Assembly (NCBI GenBank): GCA_034522075.1
Contig: JAXHLO010000024.1
Span: forward strand, 99,209 to 163,208
Direction: 5' to 3'
Length of the DNA: 64,000 nucleotides
DNA from: UBA7803 sp034522075
Lineage (GTDB): Bacteria; Pseudomonadota; Gammaproteobacteria; Pseudomonadales; Azotimanducaceae
Positions within the stretch are counted from its first letter, which is position 1. Each line of letters opens with the position of its first letter. Below are positions 8,509 through 18,227 of the stretch, piece after piece. Position numbers and translations under genes: made by a program. The notes beneath the pieces are model-generated. The model was not told the DNA's origin, ran no database searches, and saw only the letters and a program-made list of their open reading frames with translations.

Positions 8509-10797
8509 TTACTCCAATGGCCGGTCACTCGGTTCGGCGGGCTGAGCCTCCGACGAATCGCCGGCCGAGCGCTCCCACACCAGTTCGCCGTAGGGGTTGT
8601 CTGCCAGCAGAGCGGTGATTGCAGTAGCCGGCATGGCCTGACTGAAAATGAAGCCCTGGGCCTGCCGGCAGCCCTGGCTCTGCAGGTAGTGGAGTTGCGT
8701 CCGGTTTTCTACCCCGTCCGCCGCCAGGGCGAGCCGCAGGCCGCGCGCCATGGCGACCATGGCATCGATTACGGGGGTTCCGCCGTCGCCGGCACGGATA
8801 TCGGCCACGAAGGTGCGATCTATCTTCAGCACGTTGATGGGAAACTGATGCAGATAGCTCAGCGAAGAATAGCCGGTACCGAAATCATCGAGCACGATGT
8901 TCGCACCCTGACGGCGCAGCTCACGCAGCCGCGGCACGATGGTGTCGAGATCGCGCAGCAGGGTTGCTTCGGTGATCTCCAGGTTGATCGCCGAACCGCC
9001 CAGACCCGCCGACTTCAGCGCGGCCAGCAGACGCGGCAGGAAATTGTCCTGTTCCATCTGCACAGCGGACATGTTGATGGACAGCCGCAACGCCGGATGG
9101 CCCTGGGCACGCCAGCGCGCCAGGTCGGCAAACGCCTGCCGCTGCACGACTTCGTCCACCTGAGCCACCAGGCCGGTCTCTTCGGCCAGCCCCAGAAACT
9201 CCGCCGGCTCGATCAGGCCGTGCACGGGGTGATGCCAGCGAACCAGCGCCTCCAGACCGCAGATCTCGCCGGAACCCAGGGCCACCTGCGGCTGGTAGTG
9301 CACCACCAGCTCTTCCTGGACCAGCGCGCTGCGCAGCTCGCGCTCCATGGTCAGGCGGGTGGAAAACCGCTGACTGAGTTCCTCGGAGAAAAACTGATAG
9401 CCGTTGCGGTCGTTACCCTTGACGTTGTACATGGCGATATCGGCATTCTGAATCAACGTCTCTTCACGATCGCCGGCTTCCGGATACATGGCGATACCGA
9501 TACTGGCACCCACGTAGAGATCGTGGCCGTCGATATTGAACGGCGCGGTCAGGCGATCGAGAATTTTCTCGGCGATGACCACCACGTCGTCGCGGGTGCG
9601 CACCTCCGGCAACAGCAGCATGAACTCGTCGCCGCCGAAGCGGGACAACGTGTCGCCGCTGCGCAGACAACTCTGCAGACGGTTGGCAACCGCCTTGAGC
9701 AGCCGGTCGCCCACGGTGTGGCCGAGCGTGTCGTTGACCAGCTTGAAACGATCGAGGTCGAGGAACATCACCGCCAGTTTGCGTTTGTTGCGCTCGGCCT
9801 GAGCTATGGCCAGAGCCAGACGGTCACGCAGCAGGGCGCGGTTCGGCAGCCGGGTGAGCAGATCGTGATAGGCCTGAAAGCTGATGATCTCTTCAGCTTC
9901 CTTACGCTCGCTGATATCCCGCGCCGTTCCATAGGAGCCCACGAAGTTAGCCCGGGTACGTTCGCGCGGGTCGCTGTAGACGCCCATGGCGGTGAGTTCC
10001 ATCCACACGCCCTGCTCATGCAGACCGCGGGCATCACGCCTGTGCCGGCGGCTCCTCAGGCGGATCTCGATATTGCTGGCAGCCCGCGCACCGGTGCGGC
10101 GCTCGTCGAACAGATGCTGCGCCTGTTCGAGATGATCAGGGTCGACGATCTCGCTGTAATGACGGCCGAGCAGTTCTTCCTTGCGGTAGCCGAGCAGCGA
10201 TTCCACGCGATCGTTCAAAAACGTGAAACAGCCGTTGCGGTCGAGCATGTACACCAGGTCGGGCGAGTTGTTGACGATGAAACGGTGCAGGGCCTCGGAT
10301 TCCCGCAGTCGTTTCTCCATGACCGTGTTGTCTGCTTCCAGACGGCACTGGCGCAAGGCGGTTTCCATGGTGGCGATGAGTTCGCCGGCCTCGTAGGGCT
10401 TCTTCACGAAATCGAAGGCGCCGCGGTGCAGCGCGTGCTTGACGCCGTTGTAGCTGGCGTCGCCGCTGACCACGATGACTTTGCAGCCGAGCTGCTCCCG
10501 CGCCACGAAATCCAGCACATCGTGGCCGCTCACACCGGGCATGATCAGATCCAGCAGCACCACGTCGTAGCGGTTGCGGGCCAGCGCATCCAGCGCCGCG
10601 CGGCCGCCCAGGGCCTTGTCGGCGTCATAACCGTGCAGGGTGACGAGTTGATGCAGGCTGTCGAGCAGTTCCGGTTTATCGTCCACCAGCAGAAGGGCCG
10701 CTGTCCCCTGGGGGGCACGCGCCGATTCGTCCCCAGGCTGGCCGGCAAGGCCGGCCATACCGAGAACAGGCCTCTCTGCCACAGTGCTTTCGACCAT
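8509..10797 (-). CDS. Response regulator with PAS, GGDEF and EAL domains (c-di-GMP turnover)
   Basis: 762 residues. REC spans about 34-150, with phosphoacceptor Asp in VVLLDLIMPG. PAS spans about 170-290 (FIVNNSPDLVYMLDRNG, then SLLGYRKEELLGR). The diguanylate cyclase domain (about 330-490) has an intact FGGDEF and an upstream RSGD that fits the inhibitory RxxD site. The phosphodiesterase domain (about 505-750) has an intact EALVRWHHP and DDFGTGYSSL. Both active sites look functional, so the protein could make or degrade c-di-GMP depending on phosphorylation and PAS ligand. It has no transmembrane segment and is probably cytoplasmic. No partner kinase is adjacent. Confidence 0.95.
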   Translation of the reverse strand: MVESTVAERPVLGMAGLAGQPGDESARAPQGTAALLLVDDKPELLDSLHQLVTLHGYDADKALGGRAALDALARNRYDVVLLDLIMPGVSGHDVLDFVAREQLGCKVIVVSGDASYNGVKHALHRGAFDFVKKPYEAGELIATMETALRQCRLEADNTVMEKRLRESEALHRFIVNNSPDLVYMLDRNGCFTFLNDRVESLLGYRKEELLGRHYSEIVDPDHLEQAQHLFDERRTGARAASNIEIRLRSRRHRRDARGLHEQGVWMELTAMGVYSDPRERTRANFVGSYGTARDISERKEAEEIISFQAYHDLLTRLPNRALLRDRLALAIAQAERNKRKLAVMFLDLDRFKLVNDTLGHTVGDRLLKAVANRLQSCLRSGDTLSRFGGDEFMLLLPEVRTRDDVVVIAEKILDRLTAPFNIDGHDLYVGASIGIAMYPEAGDREETLIQNADIAMYNVKGNDRNGYQFFSEELSQRFSTRLTMERELRSALVQEELVVHYQPQVALGSGEICGLEALVRWHHPVHGLIEPAEFLGLAEETGLVAQVDEVVQRQAFADLARWRAQGHPALRLSINMSAVQMEQDNFLPRLLAALKSAGLGGSAINLEITEATLLRDLDTIVPRLRELRRQGANIVLDDFGTGYSSLSYLHQFPINVLKIDRTFVADIRAGDGGTPVIDAMVAMARGLRLALAADGVENRTQLHYLQSQGCRQAQGFIFSQAMPATAITALLADNPYGELVWERSAGDSSEAQPAEPSDRPLE

Positions 10798-10862
10798 GTC
10801 CGGATTCAGTCTCGAAATGTAGTGACCCCAATGTTCATTGTGACCTTTTTTCGGGATTGATC

Positions 10863-11453
10863 CTAGCCACGGTTGTCAGAAGCTTGTTCGCCGTCCTGGA
10901 CGAACGGCAGCGGCCACAGGCTGAACACCCGGCTCAGTGCCGAAAGCGCCAGAGCATGCTTGATCTCGCCGCCCCGGGCGGCCTCGATGACGCGTGTCCG
11001 GGGCATGACCTCCAGCCGGATCTCCTCGCCGCCGGACAGGCTCTGCCCGGCATTGCGGCAGACATCCTCGGCGAGAAAGTGATGACACAGGTTGTCATGA
11101 ACGGCCGGATTGGGTTCCACCGCACCCAGATAGTGCCAGCGGCCGCCGCTGTAGCCGGTCTCCTCGGCGAGTTCCCGGCGTGCCGCAGTCAGCGGATCCT
11201 CACCCGGATCCACCATGCCGCCGGGCACTTCCAGGGTGGTGTAGCCGACACCGAAGCGGAACTGACGGATCATCACGCATTGATCGTCGCCGGTAAGCGC
11301 CACCACGTTCACCCAGTCGACGGATTCGAGCACGATACGCTTCATGACCTCGCGGGTCCGCGGGTGGCGCCGCATGTCATAGCGCGCGCGAAACAGAATC
11401 AGATCTTCGCCTTCCTGCCGGTCTTCCAGGGGCCAGTCCAGGTCGTCACTCAT
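10863..11453 (-). CDS. NUDIX hydrolase (ADP-ribose pyrophosphatase-like)
   Basis: 196 residues from ATG at 11453, the only start after which the protein is conserved. It overlaps the 3' end of the attH-like gene by 8 bp and so is likely translationally coupled. The NUDIX box is complete: GGMVDPGED at about 87-95, then ARRELAEETGYSG. The preceding RQFRFGVGYTTLEVPGG is typical of ADP-sugar pyrophosphatases. It is the last gene of the five-gene operon that begins at 16381. The exact substrate is unknown. Confidence 0.88.
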   Translation of the reverse strand: MSDDLDWPLEDRQEGEDLILFRARYDMRRHPRTREVMKRIVLESVDWVNVVALTGDDQCVMIRQFRFGVGYTTLEVPGGMVDPGEDPLTAARRELAEETGYSGGRWHYLGAVEPNPAVHDNLCHHFLAEDVCRNAGQSLSGGEEIRLEVMPRTRVIEAARGGEIKHALALSALSRVFSLWPLPFVQDGEQASDNRG

Positions 11454-12543
11454 AGCCGGTAAGCTCCATATAGCCGCGGCCGATATCGTCTCCGCGTTCG
11501 TCGTAGACTCTGACAAGACCTTCCCAGTATGTGAAGAGGGTGTCCATGCGCTGATCGTCCACGGCAGCTTCCACGCGCAACTGGCGCGGGCCGTCGGGAC
11601 CCATGACCGAAAGCTCCCAGGCCACCGGCCAACGCACACCGTCCGCATCGCGCCACCAGCGCCGCGGCTGCAGGGAGAAATCCTGCGTACGCAACGCGCG
11701 GCTGCTGCCGTCCCGGCCAACCCAGACGCCCTGATCGTAGGGATCACGCATGCCACTGCGCCGCCGCAACTGAAAAACCATCAGCTCTTCGCCGTTGTCG
11801 AGCTGCAGGCCGAACCAGTCCCAACCCGTCTGTTCCTCTGTCAGCAGACTGGTGCTCCACTCCCGATCCAGCCAGGCATTGCCGGTAACCTGGAATACCT
11901 GGTCGTCGAGCTGCAGCTCGCCGCCGCCGCTCAGGCGCGGCACGGTGTAGTAGTAGGAGGCCTGGCCCGGACCTTTGGCCGACAGCCCCCGATCGCCCTG
12001 AGGCACCACCGGCTTGACCGGGTCGAATTCAAGACGCACGGCGAAGTCGGCCGCCCTGCCGGTGACCGATAGCCCGTCGAGCCCCGGCCCCTGGCTGGCG
12101 AGACGCCAGCCGTCGAGCCAGGCATCGAGGGGTGCCGTGCTGACACCGGCGAGGCGGGGGTGCGCCCGTGCCAGCCGCTCGGCCTGCCGGTGCCGGCTGC
12201 GGGCCACATCGGTCACGGCCAGATGCCCCAGATAGATCTGACTGGCATCCCAGGGGCTTGCCATGCGGGGCTCGGCATTCAGGCCCTGACGGAACAACGT
12301 GAATTGTACGCCGAACTCCCGGCCGTCGGCTGCCTGGAGACTGGCGGTCAGATACCACCATTCGCTGCGGTACTCGGGGTGAGCGCCATGATCGCGGGGA
12401 AACTCGAACGGCCGGGGCTCCCGGGCCTGCAGAAAACCGCCATCACCGCTCTCACCGAGCACCGAGCCCAGGCGCAGGGCCGCGCCGTGGCTGTGGCCGG
12501 CCAGGCCCAGCACAGCCAGCACCAGCATCACACTAGCCCGCAT
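11446..12543 (-). CDS. AttH/CrtC-like exported lipocalin-type protein
   Basis: 365 residues with an N-terminal signal peptide (about 1-20, ending HGAA). The body matches the AttH / carotenoid 1,2-hydratase-like superfamily: HPEYRSEWWYLTASL at about 55-69, FTLFRQGLN at about 80, a YYYTVPRLSGGG segment, and AWLDREWSTS followed by GWDWFGLQL. In this family the protein is usually exported by, or works with, an adjacent FtsX-type ABC system (AttEFGH). Here it overlaps the 3' end of the permease gene by 11 bp and is followed by an overlapping NUDIX gene. Ligand and role are unknown; a hydratase on carotenoids is unlikely without other carotenoid genes. Confidence 0.87.
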   Translation of the reverse strand: MRASVMLVLAVLGLAGHSHGAALRLGSVLGESGDGGFLQAREPRPFEFPRDHGAHPEYRSEWWYLTASLQAADGREFGVQFTLFRQGLNAEPRMASPWDASQIYLGHLAVTDVARSRHRQAERLARAHPRLAGVSTAPLDAWLDGWRLASQGPGLDGLSVTGRAADFAVRLEFDPVKPVVPQGDRGLSAKGPGQASYYYTVPRLSGGGELQLDDQVFQVTGNAWLDREWSTSLLTEEQTGWDWFGLQLDNGEELMVFQLRRRSGMRDPYDQGVWVGRDGSSRALRTQDFSLQPRRWWRDADGVRWPVAWELSVMGPDGPRQLRVEAAVDDQRMDTLFTYWEGLVRVYDERGDDIGRGYMELTGYE

Positions 12544-14949
12544 CGTGCAGCACCCCCTGCTCCCGCGGCGCCGGCAGAGCGCCGGCCAGTACCGCGGCGC
12601 CCATCCCCAGCAACAGCGGCGGCAACCAGCCGGCCGCCGGCAGATGCAGGCTGACCGTCCAGCCGAAGGAGCGTGGATTGATTACCGTGCACAGCACCCA
12701 GGCCATGGCCAATCCCAACGGCAGCGCCAGCACGACCGCAATGCCGCCAAGAGTGCCGGCCCGCAGAACGCCGATACGCCTCAGCTGCCCATCGGACATG
12801 CCCTGAGCCGCCAGCAGCCGGGCCGTGGGCGCCTGCTGCAGGCGCAGGGCCGTCAATGCGTTGTAGGTTCCCACCACCGCCACGGTCAGAGCCAGCAAGG
12901 TCAGCGCCTGGGTGATGGCAAAGGTCCGGTCGAAGATCCGCAGCGCCAGAGCGCGCACGTCGCTGCGCGACTCGACCCGGGCGTCCGGAAATTCCGCGGT
13001 CAACCGATCCGCCAGGCGGCTTCCGGGCGCCAGCTCGACGGTGAGCCGATCGAAGCGCGGCGGCAGATTCAGGCGCGGTAACGTGGCCTCGTCCACCAGC
13101 ACCCGCCCCATGGCTTCACCGAACCCGGGAAACGTGCCGACCACCGTCAGCCGTGCCGGGCCGGCCCGTAGCGCCGCACCGGGGCCGGCATCGAGCTCCC
13201 GGGCGAGGTTCTCGCTGATCAGCGCCTCGCCGGGCTGCAGCGCCCCGGCATAACCGTAACGGGCACTCTGCGCGGCATCGAAGCGGCCGTAGCCGAGTTC
13301 CACCGGCCGTCCCTCGATGCGTATGCGCTCTTCGCCGAAACGCACCACCCGCGCCGCATCCGGCTGCCCGGCAAGCCAGGCGTCGAGCGCATCGAAGTTG
13401 CCGCCGGAGCGGTCGACGTACAGATCTCCAGCCAGACGGATGTCGAGCATGCGCTGAAAATCCAGCCGAAAGCTTTCCACCATGACGCCGATACCGATGC
13501 TGGTGGCTACCGCCAGGGTCAGCGCTGCCAGGGCCACGTTGAGCACACGCGGGTACCAGGCCACGTCACGCAGCGCCAGACGGACCGTCAGGCGGCCGCG
13601 CAGCCGGTCGGCCGCCCGGCGCAACAGGGCCAGCGCCGGCAGCACCAGCGCCACGCCCAGCAGGCTCATGGCCAGAATGGCAGCAAATCCCCCGACCACA
13701 CCGCTCCCGTCCAGGCCGATACCCAGCAGCGCCACGGCCGCCAGCGCGGGAATGACCAGGCGACGGCGCCACGGCGACGGCTCCCGGGGGCGCCACGCCC
13801 GGGCAAAGGCGCCTTGCCCGGCCAGCAGACACACACCCAGGCCGGAGGCCGCCGCTTTGCCGAGCACCCAGACATCGAGGGCCGCCAGGCCGCTGGGTGT
13901 GCCGCTGTTCACATCCACGCCCTGAGCGCTCAACCCGACCAGCAGCGGGGCCAGCAATGCCCCCAATACGACGCCCACAATTGTGGCCAGAAGCCCGAGT
14001 GCGGCAAACAGGGTCAGAAATCCGCGCCGCAGCCGGCCCGGGCCGACCCCCAGCACCTGCAGGCGCTCGAACAGAAGCTGCTGACGGCGCAGCCAGATGA
14101 CGCCCACCTGATAGATGAGAAACCAGGCCACCAGCAGAGCCAGCCCGCCCAGTGCGCCGAGATTGAACAGCACCGAGCGGGCCAGTTCGGCAGTGGGGCG
14201 TTCCGCGGCCACCGGCAGCACGCGCCAGGCATCCTGCAGCCCGGCGTCGGCCGGCGCCGGCCCGGGCAGCGCTGGAGACGGCCGTTGCGGCAGCCCGGCG
14301 GAGAACCCCGGCATCAAGCGATCCAGCCAGCGCCGCCAGCGCTGCCAGGGGTCGGCGCCGGCCAGCCCCACGCGGCTCAGCGCGTCGGCGTCCAGGCCGA
14401 GCATGCGGTGAGCCACGGCGATGTCGACGAACAGCGCCGGGCCGAGGCCGGTCTCACCTACATCGGCGATCCGGTAATCGCGCCCGGCTACCGTCAGCGA
14501 CTCGCCCGCCGCCACACCGAGCCGGGCATCGGCTACGACTTCCTCGCCACTCAGGAACTCACCGGTCACGGTGACGGCATTGGCGCCGGTTCCTGCCCTG
14601 GGCATGGCCAGCCAGTCCGCACCCACCACCAGCACGCGGCGTCCGTCCAGCAGGGTGTGCCCTTCCACGACCGGGACCATGGCCTCGATGTCCGTACCCC
14701 CCTGCCCGCGCCACCAGGCACGCAGATCGAAGTAGTCGTCGGCCGACAACCCCTCGCGTTCGGCCATGTGGGTCAAGCCGGCCAGGTGCAGCGGCAGGGA
14801 TTGGTCCAGGGAATGCTCGACGCGGGCGCTGATGAGGTGCACGGCCACCACCGAGGCGACGCCCAGGGCGACCCCCAGCAGGGCCGTCGCCGCACTCCAC
14901 GGTGCGCGCGGCGCAGGAACCTGAGCTGGCTGAGAACCAGCAGCTTCAC
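12533..14949 (-). CDS. FtsX-family ABC permease (AttF/AttG-like), frameshifted near its start
   Basis: About 800 residues. The best start is GTG at 14949, overlapping the stop of the ATPase gene as GTGA. From there the frame reads VKLLVLSQLRFLRRA. One base appears to be missing near 14905: the first membrane helix (ALLGVALGVASVVAVHLI) continues in another frame, which then stays open to 12533. Two FtsX domains with large periplasmic loops are visible, with membrane helices near the N-terminus, in the middle (about 250-450) and at the C-terminus. The size matches double-FtsX permeases of the YbbP/AttF type. The frameshift is probably a sequence error. It should pair with the ATPase at 14946-15629 to move a lipid or the AttH-like protein. 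Confidence 0.85.
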
Positions 14950-15629
14950 GTGCCCGCCGGCTGCGTCCCGCCGAGATCGATCACCGCATCGGCGCGCCGG
15001 GCTATGTCGCCATCGTGGGTAGCAACCAGCAGCGCGCTGCCGAGAGCACGCACCTCGGCCCACAGCACATCGGCCACGCGGGCGGCATTCTCGGCGTCCA
15101 GGTTGCCGGTGGGTTCATCGGCCAGCACCAGCGGCGGCTCGTGGGCCAGGGCCCGGGCAATGGCCACGCGCTGGCGCTCACCGCCGGAGAGGGTGTCGGG
15201 AAAGTCGTCACGGCGGGCGTTGAGGCCCAGTGCGTCCAGTCGATCCAGCGCCGCCGCCGTCAGATCCGGACGCCGATTCAGTTCCAGCGGCAGCAACACA
15301 TTCTCGCGTACGGTAAGGGTCGGCACGAGGTTGAAGAACTGGAACACATAACCCATGTACTGGCCGCGTATGCGGGTGCGGGTCTGCTCATCGAGCTCGT
15401 GCAGCGCATGTTCACCGTCCGCGGCGCGCAGGCGCAGGCGGCCGCCGTCGGCAGGCAGCAGCCCCGCTATCAGATTCAGCAGGGTGGTCTTGCCGGAACC
15501 GCTGGGCCCGCGCAACGCCAGTACCTCGCCAGGCTGCAGGGTCAGCGACACCGCGTCGAGAATGCGCCGCTGGCCGCGGCCGTCGGCAAACTGCTTCGTG
15601 AGATCCTCGACTTTCAGGACCCAGCTCAT
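14946..15629 (-). CDS. ABC transporter ATP-binding protein (LolD/AttE-like)
   Basis: 227 residues from ATG at 15629, which overlaps the stop of the upstream NUDIX gene as ATGA. Walker A is GPSGSGKTTLL (about 38-48), the Q-loop VFQFFNLVPTLT (about 94-105), the signature LSGGERQRVAIARAL (about 143-157), and Walker B PLVLADEPTGNLD. The H-loop is ATHDGDIA. The Gly/Asn-Leu-Asp after Walker B and the short length place it in the LolD/MacB/FtsE group that energises FtsX-type permeases. Its partner is the next gene, whose GTG start overlaps this stop. Confidence 0.94.
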   Translation of the reverse strand: MSWVLKVEDLTKQFADGRGQRRILDAVSLTLQPGEVLALRGPSGSGKTTLLNLIAGLLPADGGRLRLRAADGEHALHELDEQTRTRIRGQYMGYVFQFFNLVPTLTVRENVLLPLELNRRPDLTAAALDRLDALGLNARRDDFPDTLSGGERQRVAIARALAHEPPLVLADEPTGNLDAENAARVADVLWAEVRALGSALLVATHDGDIARRADAVIDLGGTQPAGT

Positions 15630-16381
15630 CGCAGCGGATGCATGCCCTGAAACCGCAATTCGTCGGTGAGTTCGTCCAGATGGGTCTCCCGGGTGACTGC
15701 CTCGAGCATGGTGTTCACGTCCGGAAAACCGGCAATGCACCTCAGTGTGGTCAGGGTCGGCGAGATCATCTGCCAGCGCCCGGCCTCCCAGGCAGCCAGC
15801 GCATCCCGGGGACGCACCCACTCGTCGTCGGCAATCTCCCATTGGTGGGCGATGGTTTCCTGATCATCCGGCATGGCGGCGATGAAGAAACGGGTGTCGA
15901 AGCGCCGGGGCGCCTGTTCGGGCGTCAGCCAGTGGCTGAAATAGAAAACCCGGTCCGCCGCCAGCTCGAGACCCTCGAGGCGGCAGACGTCCAGCATGCT
16001 GAGCTCACCATCGATGAGACGCTGGCGGTAGCCGTTGAAGCGCGCCACCTCATCCGCGTCGCCCCAGCGCAGCAAAGCGCCGTTGCGATAAGCCAGCAGC
16101 ACGCCGCATTCCTCGAAGCACTCGCGGATGGCCGCCGCCCAGTAGCGCAGACCGCCCGCTGCCACCCCCAGTAACCGGTCGGCGGTGGCGGCATCGAGGC
16201 CTTGCAGCAGTTCCGGGACGAAATCACCGGCATCCACTTTGCCGCCCGGGAATACATGCAGATCGGGGAAATCCACACCGCCCGGGCGCTGCATCATGAA
16301 CACCTCCGGACCGTCGGCGCCGGCGCGGACCAGCACGATGCTGGCGGCTAGCCGAATGTTGCCTTGTTGCAATGGTTGCAT
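15626..16381 (-). CDS. NUDIX hydrolase, NUDT19-like
   Basis: 251 residues, longer than most NUDIX proteins. The NUDIX motif is split as in the NUDT19 / peroxisomal CoA-diphosphatase group: FPGGKVDAGDF at about 44-54, then an insertion of about 30 residues, then AAIRECFEECGVLLAY at about 81-96. The FYFSHWLTPEQAPRRFDTRFF segment (about 145-165) is also typical of this family. Hydrolysis of a CoA or acyl-CoA diphosphate bond is the family expectation but not proven. It is the first gene of the five-gene operon, overlapping the ATPase start by 4 bp (ATGA). Confidence 0.85.
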   Translation of the reverse strand: MQPLQQGNIRLAASIVLVRAGADGPEVFMMQRPGGVDFPDLHVFPGGKVDAGDFVPELLQGLDAATADRLLGVAAGGLRYWAAAIRECFEECGVLLAYRNGALLRWGDADEVARFNGYRQRLIDGELSMLDVCRLEGLELAADRVFYFSHWLTPEQAPRRFDTRFFIAAMPDDQETIAHQWEIADDEWVRPRDALAAWEAGRWQMISPTLTTLRCIAGFPDVNTMLEAVTRETHLDELTDELRFQGMHPLR

Positions 16382-16563
16382 GCCCGATGCCTCGAAGTGA
16401 TATCACAGTGCCATTCTTGCCGCTCACCGGCTCACCCGGTAAATTACGGCAAAACTATTGACCACACAGGATCAATCAGCAAGGCGGTGCGGCGCCGACG
16501 CCCTCTTGTCCGTAGTATCACGCGCCTTCCACCGTGCCGAAAGGACGGGAGCGAGGCTGTCGG

Positions 16564-16860
16564 ATGGGAGACAAAATCTACAAGTACCTGGTACGCCTGC
16601 CAATTGCCATGCGTGAGCTGCTCGCCGAATCCGCCGAGTACCATCGGCGCAGCATCAATTCCGAGATTGTAGCGCGCCTGCATCTGTCATTCAGCGGCCT
16701 TTCCGGCGTCGAGGAGCAGCGCGCCCTGGCCCCTGCCATGCACGAGCAGTTCGAGCGCCTGCTGCATCGCAACTTGAGCGATGAGGAGGAGCAGCTCATC
16801 CGCCGCTTCCGCTGCCTGAGCGCGGCCAAGCGTGAAGCGCTGCTGGACCTTCTGTCCTGA
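16564..16860 (+). CDS. Arc-family ribbon-helix-helix DNA-binding protein
   Basis: 98 residues from ATG at 16564. The N-terminal 45 residues match the Arc/MetJ ribbon-helix-helix fold: a beta strand (KYLVRLPIAMRELL at about 7-20), then AEYHRRSINSEIVARL (about 25-40), which carries the typical RSxNxEI helix. The C-terminal half (50-98) is helical and charged and may mediate dimer or partner contact. The response regulator gene starts 8 bp downstream, so the two are almost certainly co-transcribed and probably work together. It may repress its own promoter. Confidence 0.88.
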   Translation: MGDKIYKYLVRLPIAMRELLAESAEYHRRSINSEIVARLHLSFSGLSGVEEQRALAPAMHEQFERLLHRNLSDEEEQLIRRFRCLSAAKREALLDLLS

Positions 16861-16868
16861 GGCCGTCC

Positions 16869-17870
16869 ATGCAACAGCTCAATCTGTCACCGTACTACCA
16901 TCCCACCACCGTGGTACTGGTGGACGACAACGAAGCATTCCTGCGCAGCCTGACGCTGGAAATGCCCGCGGGCATGGCCTGCCACGGCTTCACCAGCCCC
17001 GAAGCTGCCCTCGAATTCCTCAATCAGCCCATTGATCTTGCACCGCTGGTAGACCGCTGCTTCACCCTGGACCGCAGCCATGACAGTGAAGCGGTGATTC
17101 ACCTGGACCTGGGGGTCATCGAACAGGAGATCAATTATCTGCAGCGCTTCCGCCGGGTTTCCGTGGTGCTGGTGGATTACGCGATGCCGTCGGTAGACGG
17201 CATGCAGTTCTGCGAGCGCATGACCGATTCCTATGCCCGGCGCGCCATGCTCACCGGCGTGGCCGATGAAAAACTGGCCGTCGAGGCCTTCAATGCGGGC
17301 CTCATCCACCGCTTCATTCCCAAGCACAAAGCCACAGCCGTGGAAGCTGTCATCGCCTTCATCGCCGAGCTGCAGCGCGACTACTTCAATCAGCATCTGG
17401 CCCGCCTGAAGACCGCACTGGCCATCGACCCGCCGGGCTTTCTGGTGGAACCGGTCATCGCCATCCGCGTACGCCGGCTCATGCTCGATGAAGCCATTGC
17501 CGAGTACTACCTGGTCAACGATCCACCCGGTTTCATCATGCTGCGTTCCAACGGCACCATGCTGCGGCTGCTGCTGCTCGACGCCGACGCCCATCAGCGC
17601 CAGATCGACTTCGTCCGCCGTCACGACGCCCCGGCCCACATCCGCCGCGGTATAGAGAACGGCGAACTGGCGGGCCTGTTCAGCGGCGACAGTCCGGCGG
17701 ACTATTTCGGCGACGAGGCCTACCCCTGGGACGAGAAGGTCGTGCCCGCGCAGCGGGTGGAAGGCCGCGAGGTCTGGCTCGAAGCCGTGGTGCGGGATTC
17801 GGCTCCGGACGTGGATTTCGATCCGGCGCGGTCTTCTTATGACTGTTATCTGGCGTCCTTGGCGACGTAG
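16869..17870 (+). CDS. Atypical response regulator with unknown C-terminal domain
   Basis: 333 residues. A receiver domain is visible (VVLVDDNEAF at about 15-24; VVLVDYAMPSVDGMQF at about 99-114, with the phosphoacceptor Asp) but it carries an insertion of about 35 residues between the first strands and the Asp strand (around 55-90, including EAVIHLDLGVIEQEINYL). MLTGVADE supplies the switch Thr, and Lys occurs in FIPKHKA. The C-terminal 170 residues are of unknown fold, without HTH, GGDEF or kinase motifs, and are rich in Asp and Arg. It lies 8 bp after an Arc-like gene. I infer a regulatory pair, with no evidence for the signal. Confidence 0.82.
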   Translation: MQQLNLSPYYHPTTVVLVDDNEAFLRSLTLEMPAGMACHGFTSPEAALEFLNQPIDLAPLVDRCFTLDRSHDSEAVIHLDLGVIEQEINYLQRFRRVSVVLVDYAMPSVDGMQFCERMTDSYARRAMLTGVADEKLAVEAFNAGLIHRFIPKHKATAVEAVIAFIAELQRDYFNQHLARLKTALAIDPPGFLVEPVIAIRVRRLMLDEAIAEYYLVNDPPGFIMLRSNGTMLRLLLLDADAHQRQIDFVRRHDAPAHIRRGIENGELAGLFSGDSPADYFGDEAYPWDEKVVPAQRVEGREVWLEAVVRDSAPDVDFDPARSSYDCYLASLAT

Positions 17871-17923
17871 CCGGATTCCCTGCCCATGTGGGATTGTCGA
17901 AGAAGGCGCCCGGCGGGGTGCCA

Positions 17924-18065
17924 GGAGGCCGGGCAGAGGGATTCGCGAGCCACACTCGGCCGCTCCGCGGTTCCCTCACTCCGCGGAGTTGCCTCCTGAA
18001 GCAGGAGTCAATCCGCTTCGCTCGGCCTCGCTCAAAGGCTTCGCAAATCCCTCTGCCCGGCCTCC
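17924..18065 (+). repeat. Inverted-repeat element, copy 1
   Basis: Outer arms are GGAGGCCGGGCAGAGGGATT (17924-17943) and its reverse complement (18046-18065), a 20-bp perfect match with further partial pairing inside (GCGAG/CTTCGC). Between them lies a core of about 60 bp starting TTCCCTCACTCCG at 17971. It contains AGTTGCCTCC and GGAGTCAAT, and ends TCGGCCTCGCT. The core is shared, inverted, with copy 2 at 18.3 kb. Confidence 0.8.
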
Positions 18066-18227
18066 CGGCCCACCTCCAGCGCACTTCGCCAATCCCACCG
18101 GCGAGACGGAATCCGCAACTCGCAACCGGCATGTCAGCCCATCAGACGTCGCCTACGACCAACCGCATTGGCCGACCCCACACCAGACCGCCGGCAGTGT
18201 GGTTGGGGGGTGTTGCCGGGGCGAGGG

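Noticed and set aside
8689..10860. 723-codon + strand open frame
   Set aside because: It is antisense to the REC-PAS-GGDEF-EAL gene, whose motifs are all intact. The + strand product has His/Gln-rich antisense composition and no domains.
13814..15022. 402-codon + strand open frame
   Set aside because: It is antisense to the FtsX-type permease, rich in Gln, His, Pro and Arg, with no recognisable domain.
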